Positions 16,373 to 20,297 of a stretch of 20,297 nt of DNA are shown here, in pieces; within the stretch, counting starts at the first letter, position 1, and the number at the start of each line of letters is the position of its first letter. The stretch comes from Clostridia bacterium (GTDB taxonomy: Bacteria > Bacillota > Clostridia > Christensenellales > Aristaeellaceae): contig CAAGII010000158.1 in NCBI GenBank assembly GCA_900769875.1, positions 1 to 20,297 of the forward strand. The letters run 5' to 3'. The translations under genes and the position numbers were made by a program. The notes under the pieces are model-generated. The model was given only the letters and a program-made list of their open reading frames with translations. It did not search any database and was not told the DNA's origin.

Positions 16373-16936
16373 TCAAGACTGGTCGTTCCCGGGCTGCAGC
16401 CCTTCAAGCAGCGAGCCGGCCGCGTACAGCTGCATCACAAACGCTTCCGGCGTCAGCTCATACCCGCCCAGCACCCAGCGGACGATCGCGTCGCGCCAAA
16501 TGCAGGTGAGCAGCTCGGTCTGAAAGGAGCGCAGATCCTTCTGCCCGGGCTCGGGGCGCGGAAGCTGCTGACGCACATGCTCCGCCATGATGGGCGAAAG
16601 CACGTCGCCAAGGTACTCCTGCAGCGAATTTTGCCCCTCCGTTTTCATGGCGGCGCGCCAGAAGGAGCGATCGCTGTCAAGAAAGCGGCAGATGCTCAGC
16701 AAAACGTCCGTGCGGGGCGACTGCTCCTGCTCTGCCAGAAAGCGGTCGAAAAAGCCGGTGTAAAACATCCAGTTGACAAGGTCGAACTTGTCCCGAAAAT
16801 GATAGTAGAAGCTTTTGCGGTTCATGCCCGCCCGCGCGCAGATATCGCCCACGGTGATGGCGGAAAGAGGCTTTTCCGACATCAGCCCGTGCAGAGAGTC
16901 GGCAAGCAGGCGGCGCGTTGCTCCTGATTCAGCCAT
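16373..16936 (-). CDS. TetR-family transcriptional regulator (TetR_C_8 / DhaS-like)
   Basis: A 187-residue DNA-binding repressor. The N-terminal HTH spans about 24-46: ITVGDICARAGMNRKSFYYHFRDK is a standard TetR recognition segment. It continues FDLVNWMFYTGFFDRF, as in the group related to dihydroxyacetone-kinase regulators. The C-terminal helical domain should bind a ligand, not identifiable here. The start at 16936 is preceded by a purine-rich AAGGGGG. It begins 13 bases after the stop of the membrane-anchored gene and ends 13 bases before the kinase-like gene, so it may control this operon. No clear palindromic operator was found nearby. Confidence 0.9.
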   Translation of the reverse strand: MAESGATRRLLADSLHGLMSEKPLSAITVGDICARAGMNRKSFYYHFRDKFDLVNWMFYTGFFDRFLAEQEQSPRTDVLLSICRFLDSDRSFWRAAMKTEGQNSLQEYLGDVLSPIMAEHVRQQLPRPEPGQKDLRSFQTELLTCIWRDAIVRWVLGGYELTPEAFVMQLYAAGSLLEGLQPGNDQS

Positions 16937-16949
16937 CGCGCGTTCCCCC

Positions 16950-17540
16950 TTACCATTTGCCCGCGGAGAGAAGCTGCAGCGACCGCAGCATCTCGCCCAG
17001 CGCCTCGTTGGTGGCGGAGGGCGCGGTGATATAGTACAGCGCCTGCTCCGTCTGCGCGTGCAGACGCACGCTTCCGCTCTTTTCCATCCGCACCGTGCGC
17101 ATGCCCGCCACAAGCGGCCCCTCCTGCGGGGCGAGGGTATAGCCGTCTCGCCCCATCAGCGCAAGCGCGCGCGCGGGATACACGCTGCATACCGTGAAGC
17201 GCACGCCCAGCGGCGAAGCATACTCAAGCGCCACCACGCGGGCAAAGCCGTCCTCAAAGGCAGTATCATAGCTGCGCCCGCGCAGCAGCGTGCAGCCGCT
17301 GCCGGGCACACAGCTGAGCGCCTGCACGGGGAACGACTGAAGCAGCGTCTCCAGCCCGTCCTCGCGATCAATCACCCGGGCAGGGGAGGCGGTCAGCAGC
17401 ATCTGGGGCGATGATGGCGCGTCGCTCTGCTTTGTCTGCGGCGACAGCATCACCGCCAGCACATAGAATATCGCCGCCAGCACAAGCGCGAGCAGGGCGG
17501 CGAACGCCATGCGAAGCGCCTTCATGGCCATACGGGGCAC
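16950..17540 (-). CDS. Membrane-anchored protein of unknown function
   Basis: I do not recognise a family. The 196-residue protein begins with a short basic stretch and one hydrophobic helix (about residues 10-32, MAFAALLALVLAAIFYVLAVML), then a Ser/Pro-rich spacer. A mixed domain of about 150 residues follows, most likely outside the cytoplasm, with cysteines in a CVPGSGC pattern that might form a disulfide. No lipobox or enzyme motif is seen. The GTG start at 17540 is chosen because AAGGAGG lies exactly 8 bases upstream; nearby in-frame ATGs lack such a site. It starts 35 bases after the hydrolase stop codon, in the same operon. Confidence 0.72.
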   Translation of the reverse strand: MPRMAMKALRMAFAALLALVLAAIFYVLAVMLSPQTKQSDAPSSPQMLLTASPARVIDREDGLETLLQSFPVQALSCVPGSGCTLLRGRSYDTAFEDGFARVVALEYASPLGVRFTVCSVYPARALALMGRDGYTLAPQEGPLVAGMRTVRMEKSGSVRLHAQTEQALYYITAPSATNEALGEMLRSLQLLSAGKW

Positions 17541-17575
17541 AGCGGTCGCCTCCTTTCCGGGGTGTGACAGCGGCA

Positions 17576-18349
17576 TTACGCGTTCTCGGCGTCGCGCAGC
17601 CACGCGGCCATCGTCTGCGCAATGCGCCCGTGCTCCGGGCTGATGGTGCATACGTGCGGCACGCCGTCCAGCCAGAGGGTGCGCTTTTTGCGGCTGCTCA
17701 CGCCCTGCATGATGATATCCGCGCTGGCGGGCGCGATGGTTTCATCGCCATGGCTCTGCACCACAAGCAGCGGGCAGGTCACGCCGGAAAGCCCCGCGCG
17801 GGCGCGCCGGATCAGCTGATGCAGATCGTCGCCGCTGCGGGTCGGAAAGCCGGCGTAGCCAAGGTTGTAGCGCTCATCCAGCTGCGCTAAGCGCTCATCT
17901 CCGTGACCCCAGGCGATGACCGGCACAAGGGGCGCGACGTATTTGGCAAAGGGCAGCAGCCGGTTCTGCGCCGCCATCGGCGCGGAGATCGGCACCGCGG
18001 CGGTCAGCGGAAGCTCGGCGGCAAGCAGCAGCGTCATCACGCCGCCCATGCTCAGTCCCGCCACCGACACATAGCGGCAGCGCGAGCGCATATCTTCCAC
18101 CTGCGCGCGGGCGGCGTCCAGCCAGTCCGTCCAGCGGCAGGCGCGCATGTCCTCCATGCGGGTGGCATGCCCGGGCAGGTTGAAGGTGCGCACGGTAAAG
18201 TCGTTTTCCGCAAGCGCTTCGGCGATCAGGCGCATATGCGCGCAGCTGCCCGTAAAGCCGTGCAGCAGCACCACGCCGTGCTCGCCGCCCTGATGAAAGT
18301 ACGGCTGCGCCTCCGGGGCGCTGAAACTGGTTTCCGGAAGCTTTTTCAT
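17576..18349 (-). CDS. Alpha/beta hydrolase, carboxylesterase/lipase-like (Est30 type)
   Basis: A 257-residue serine hydrolase. It has HGFTG (30-34) near the oxyanion hole, nucleophile elbow GLSMGG with Ser100, acid Asp202 in SHGDETI and His232 in VPHVC. Spacing and length match the Est30 / monoacylglycerol-lipase-like carboxylesterases. It has no signal peptide and is likely cytosolic, acting on short acyl esters or a lipid-derived substrate. The ATG at 18349 has GAGG about 7 bases upstream. It starts 30 bases after the ktrA stop codon and is followed 35 bases later by the membrane-anchored gene, so the set is probably cotranscribed. The physiological substrate is unknown. Confidence 0.9.
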   Translation of the reverse strand: MKKLPETSFSAPEAQPYFHQGGEHGVVLLHGFTGSCAHMRLIAEALAENDFTVRTFNLPGHATRMEDMRACRWTDWLDAARAQVEDMRSRCRYVSVAGLSMGGVMTLLLAAELPLTAAVPISAPMAAQNRLLPFAKYVAPLVPVIAWGHGDERLAQLDERYNLGYAGFPTRSGDDLHQLIRRARAGLSGVTCPLLVVQSHGDETIAPASADIIMQGVSSRKKRTLWLDGVPHVCTISPEHGRIAQTMAAWLRDAENA

Positions 18350-18379
18350 ATCAAACCTCGCTCAGTCACGCATACCGCC

Positions 18380-19033
18380 TCAGCGGATGCTGTCAATATC
18401 CTGCTGCTTGCCGATGAGGATGAGCACATCGCCGCTCTCCAGCTTCATGTCCGCGCCGGGAGAGGTGATCAGCTGCGTGCCTCGGCGCACGGCAATCACG
18501 CTCACGCCGTAGCGGCGGCGCACGTCGATCTGCACCAGCGTCCTCTCCGCCCATCCGTCGGGGGTCATGACCTCCGCGATCTGATGGTCGTCCGACAGCT
18601 CCATCATGTCCAGCACGCTGGGCATCACCAGCCACCGCGCCAGACGATGACCCATGTCGCGCTCGGGGAAAATCACCCGATCCACGCCGATCTTGCGCAG
18701 AAGCTTACCGTGCAGATCGCTGTTCGCCTTGGCGATCACAAAGGGCACGCCCTGCTCCTTGCACAGCAGCGACATCATCACCGAGTCCTGCACATTGCCG
18801 CCCACCGACACCACCGCCGCGTCAAAGCTGCCGGGCGCGAAGCTTGCCAGCACATCCTCGTCGGTCGCGTCCGCCTGCACGCACTGGGTCACATAGGGCG
18901 CGACGCTCGCCACCGCGTCCGCGTCGCTGTCCACCGCCAGCACCTCATGACCCATCTCGCACAGGCTCCGTGCCACGCTGCTGCCAAAGCGTCCCAAGCC
19001 CAGCACAAGGTATTGCTTCTTTTTCGCTTTCAT
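18380..19033 (-). CDS. ktrA: Potassium uptake regulatory protein KtrA/TrkA (RCK)
   Basis: The cytoplasmic RCK subunit that binds nucleotide (ATP/ADP or NAD(H)) and gates the KtrB/TrkH membrane channel. The 217-residue, single-unit length fits KtrA rather than the double-length TrkA of enterobacteria. The Rossmann motif GLGRFG is at 12-17, with acidic Asp at the end of the second strand (AVDSD). The C-terminal RCK_C domain (about 135-217) ends with the typical SGDVLILIGKQQDI. The ATG at 19033 has AAGGAG 8 bases upstream; the in-frame ATG at 19051 has none. It starts 17 bases after the ktrB stop codon. Confidence 0.94.
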   Translation of the reverse strand: MKAKKKQYLVLGLGRFGSSVARSLCEMGHEVLAVDSDADAVASVAPYVTQCVQADATDEDVLASFAPGSFDAAVVSVGGNVQDSVMMSLLCKEQGVPFVIAKANSDLHGKLLRKIGVDRVIFPERDMGHRLARWLVMPSVLDMMELSDDHQIAEVMTPDGWAERTLVQIDVRRRYGVSVIAVRRGTQLITSPGADMKLESGDVLILIGKQQDIDSIR

Positions 19034-19050
19034 GGTTTCACTCCTTCGCA

Positions 19051-20277
19051 TCAGCCGATCATCAGCTTGTCCTCGGGGTAACGCACACGGTTCTCCGTAT
19101 TGTCCAGCTTGTTGGCAAAGGCCAGCGCCAGCGTCAGCGGGCCAACCCTGCCCAGATACATGATGGGAATCAGAAATACCCTGCTCACAAATGTCAGGTT
19201 CGGCGTGCCCACCGTGCTCACGCCCACCGTGGCCATCGCGCTGGCGCTCTCAAACATCAGGTCGATCACGTCCAGCCGGTCGTGCTCCGCCCAGGTCAGC
19301 ACCACGGTGCAAAGCAGCATCAGCATCAGCGCGATGGTCACAATGGCCAGCGCGCGGCGCACAAGGTCGCCGGAGAGGCGCTTTTTCATCACATGGATAT
19401 CGGTATAGCCGCGAATCACGCTCCACACCGCCAGCAGCACCAGCGCCATGGTGGTGGTCTTGACGCCGCCGCCCGTGGACGCGGGAGACGCGCCGATGAA
19501 CATCAGGACGATGCAGATCAGCTTGCTCGCGCCGGTCATCGCCGCAAGGTCGATGGAGTTGAAGCCGGCCGTGCGCATGGTGACGGACTGGAAGAACGCG
19601 TCCAGCAGCCGCGTGCCCGTATTGCTGCCCTCAAAGGCGAGCGTCGCGGGATTGTTCCACTCGCACAGGGCAAGGAGCAGTGTGCCCGAAAGCGTCAACC
19701 CGCCCGAGAACAGCAGCCCCAGCCGCGACTGGAGCGACAGCGCCCGCCAGTGGAAACGGTTCGCGATCACGTCAAAGATCACGAAAAAGCCTGTGCCGCC
19801 CAGGATAATCAGCGCGCTGACGGTGAGAATCACCACCGGGTCGCTCCTGAGGGAGGTGAGGCTCGAAAACCCGCCGAACAGGTCAAAGCCCGCGTTGCAG
19901 AACGCGCTGACCGAATGGAACACCGAGTACCATACGCCCTTCGGCCCATAGAGCGGCACCAGCCGCGCGGCAAGCAGCAGCGCGCCCACGCCCTCAATGA
20001 CAAAGGCGATGAGGCAGTACACGCCTGTCAGGCGTACCAGCCCGTTCATGCTGCTGCCAGACATGCTTTCGCGCAGGAGCACACGGTTCTGCAGGCTCAG
20101 CCGCTTGCCGAAGAGATCCAGCACCAGCGTGGTGAACACCATAAAGCCCAGTCCGCCCACCTGTATCAGCACAAGCAGCACAGCCTGTCCAAGCGCGGAG
20201 AAGGTGGTGCCGGTATCGACCGCTACCAGTCCTGTCACGCACACGGCGCTGGTGGCGGTGAACAGGCTGTCGAAGAA
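19051..20277 (-). CDS. ktrB: Potassium channel subunit KtrB/TrkH, 5' part missing
   Basis: The membrane pore of the Ktr/Trk potassium uptake system. The 408 residues present include all four pore-loop selectivity-filter segments: SAVCVTGL near 10-17, SAFCNAGF near 124-131, TMRTAGFN near 233-240 and SAMATVGVS near 346-354, each centred on the conserved glycine. ASTGGGVKT (about 266-274) is also typical. The N-terminal helix before the first filter is missing because the contig ends here. The apparent start codon at 20292 lies in sequencing adapter: the first five residues of that reading (MLFRS) come from the adapter, and true coding sequence stops at 20277. It is the first visible gene of the minus-strand operon. 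Confidence 0.94.
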   Translation of the reverse strand, partial: FFDSLFTATSAVCVTGLVAVDTGTTFSALGQAVLLVLIQVGGLGFMVFTTLVLDLFGKRLSLQNRVLLRESMSGSSMNGLVRLTGVYCLIAFVIEGVGALLLAARLVPLYGPKGVWYSVFHSVSAFCNAGFDLFGGFSSLTSLRSDPVVILTVSALIILGGTGFFVIFDVIANRFHWRALSLQSRLGLLFSGGLTLSGTLLLALCEWNNPATLAFEGSNTGTRLLDAFFQSVTMRTAGFNSIDLAAMTGASKLICIVLMFIGASPASTGGGVKTTTMALVLLAVWSVIRGYTDIHVMKKRLSGDLVRRALAIVTIALMLMLLCTVVLTWAEHDRLDVIDLMFESASAMATVGVSTVGTPNLTFVSRVFLIPIMYLGRVGPLTLALAFANKLDNTENRVRYPEDKLMIG

Positions 20278-20297
20278 AGATCGGAAGAGCACACGTC
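20278..20297. other. Illumina TruSeq adapter remnant at the contig end
   Basis: AGATCGGAAGAGCACACGTC is identical to the first 20 bases of the standard Illumina TruSeq read-1 3' adapter. It is not genomic sequence and should be trimmed. Confidence 0.97.

Noticed and set aside
17903..19081. Long plus-strand frame opposite the hydrolase and ktrA
   Set aside because: Antisense shadow crossing two genuine genes, with no RBS or motifs.

Overview
The window looks like part of the chromosome of a GC-rich member of the Clostridia (Firmicutes), probably an assembled metagenomic or draft-genome contig. The evidence is strong AGGAGG-type ribosome binding sites, compact rho-independent terminators, an ECF-type thiamine transporter under a TPP riboswitch, a TSCPD-domain protein, a TetR regulator of the DhaS-like type and a KtrAB-type potassium system. 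The last 20 bases (20278-20297) match the Illumina TruSeq adapter exactly, so the right edge is a true contig end carrying untrimmed adapter.

Layout, left to right. (1) 1-1270: tuf (EF-Tu, + strand) with its terminator. (2) 1307-3740: a beta-propeller-like protein on the - strand, divergent from a TSCPD protein plus DEAD-box helicase operon. (3) About 3750-4650: a visibly AT-richer block with one GNAT acetyltransferase, bounded by hairpins and by copies of a 12-bp inverted repeat; probably acquired. (4) 4711-5600: thiT on the - strand, with a full promoter, TPP riboswitch and attenuator. Divergent from it is a 502-residue HTH protein of unknown function (5780-7288). (5) 7372-13606: an arginine/pyrimidine operon on the - strand, argF-carA-carB, in which carB runs without a stop into a complete diaminopimelate epimerase (dapF) module. 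(6) 13683-15871: a four-LysM-module protein with regularly placed cysteines and an MFS transporter, both + strand. (7) 15880-20277: a - strand gene set, ktrB(partial)-ktrA-alpha/beta hydrolase-membrane-anchored protein-TetR regulator-P-loop kinase-like protein, with short gaps throughout.

How the genes work together. ArgF uses the carbamoyl phosphate made by CarA/CarB, so the operon looks dedicated mainly to arginine or citrulline. The CarB-DapF fusion adds a step of lysine and peptidoglycan (meso-DAP) synthesis to the same polypeptide. In the DapF part the first catalytic cysteine appears to be alanine, so its activity is in doubt. ThiT needs ECF energising subunits that are not in the window. 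KtrA gates KtrB; the downstream hydrolase, TetR and kinase-like genes have no obvious link to potassium.

The most unusual items are the CarB-DapF fusion with its altered active site, the cysteine-framed LysM protein, the orphan HTH protein and the acetyltransferase island. No CRISPR array, tRNA, rRNA, transposase or phage gene was recognised.
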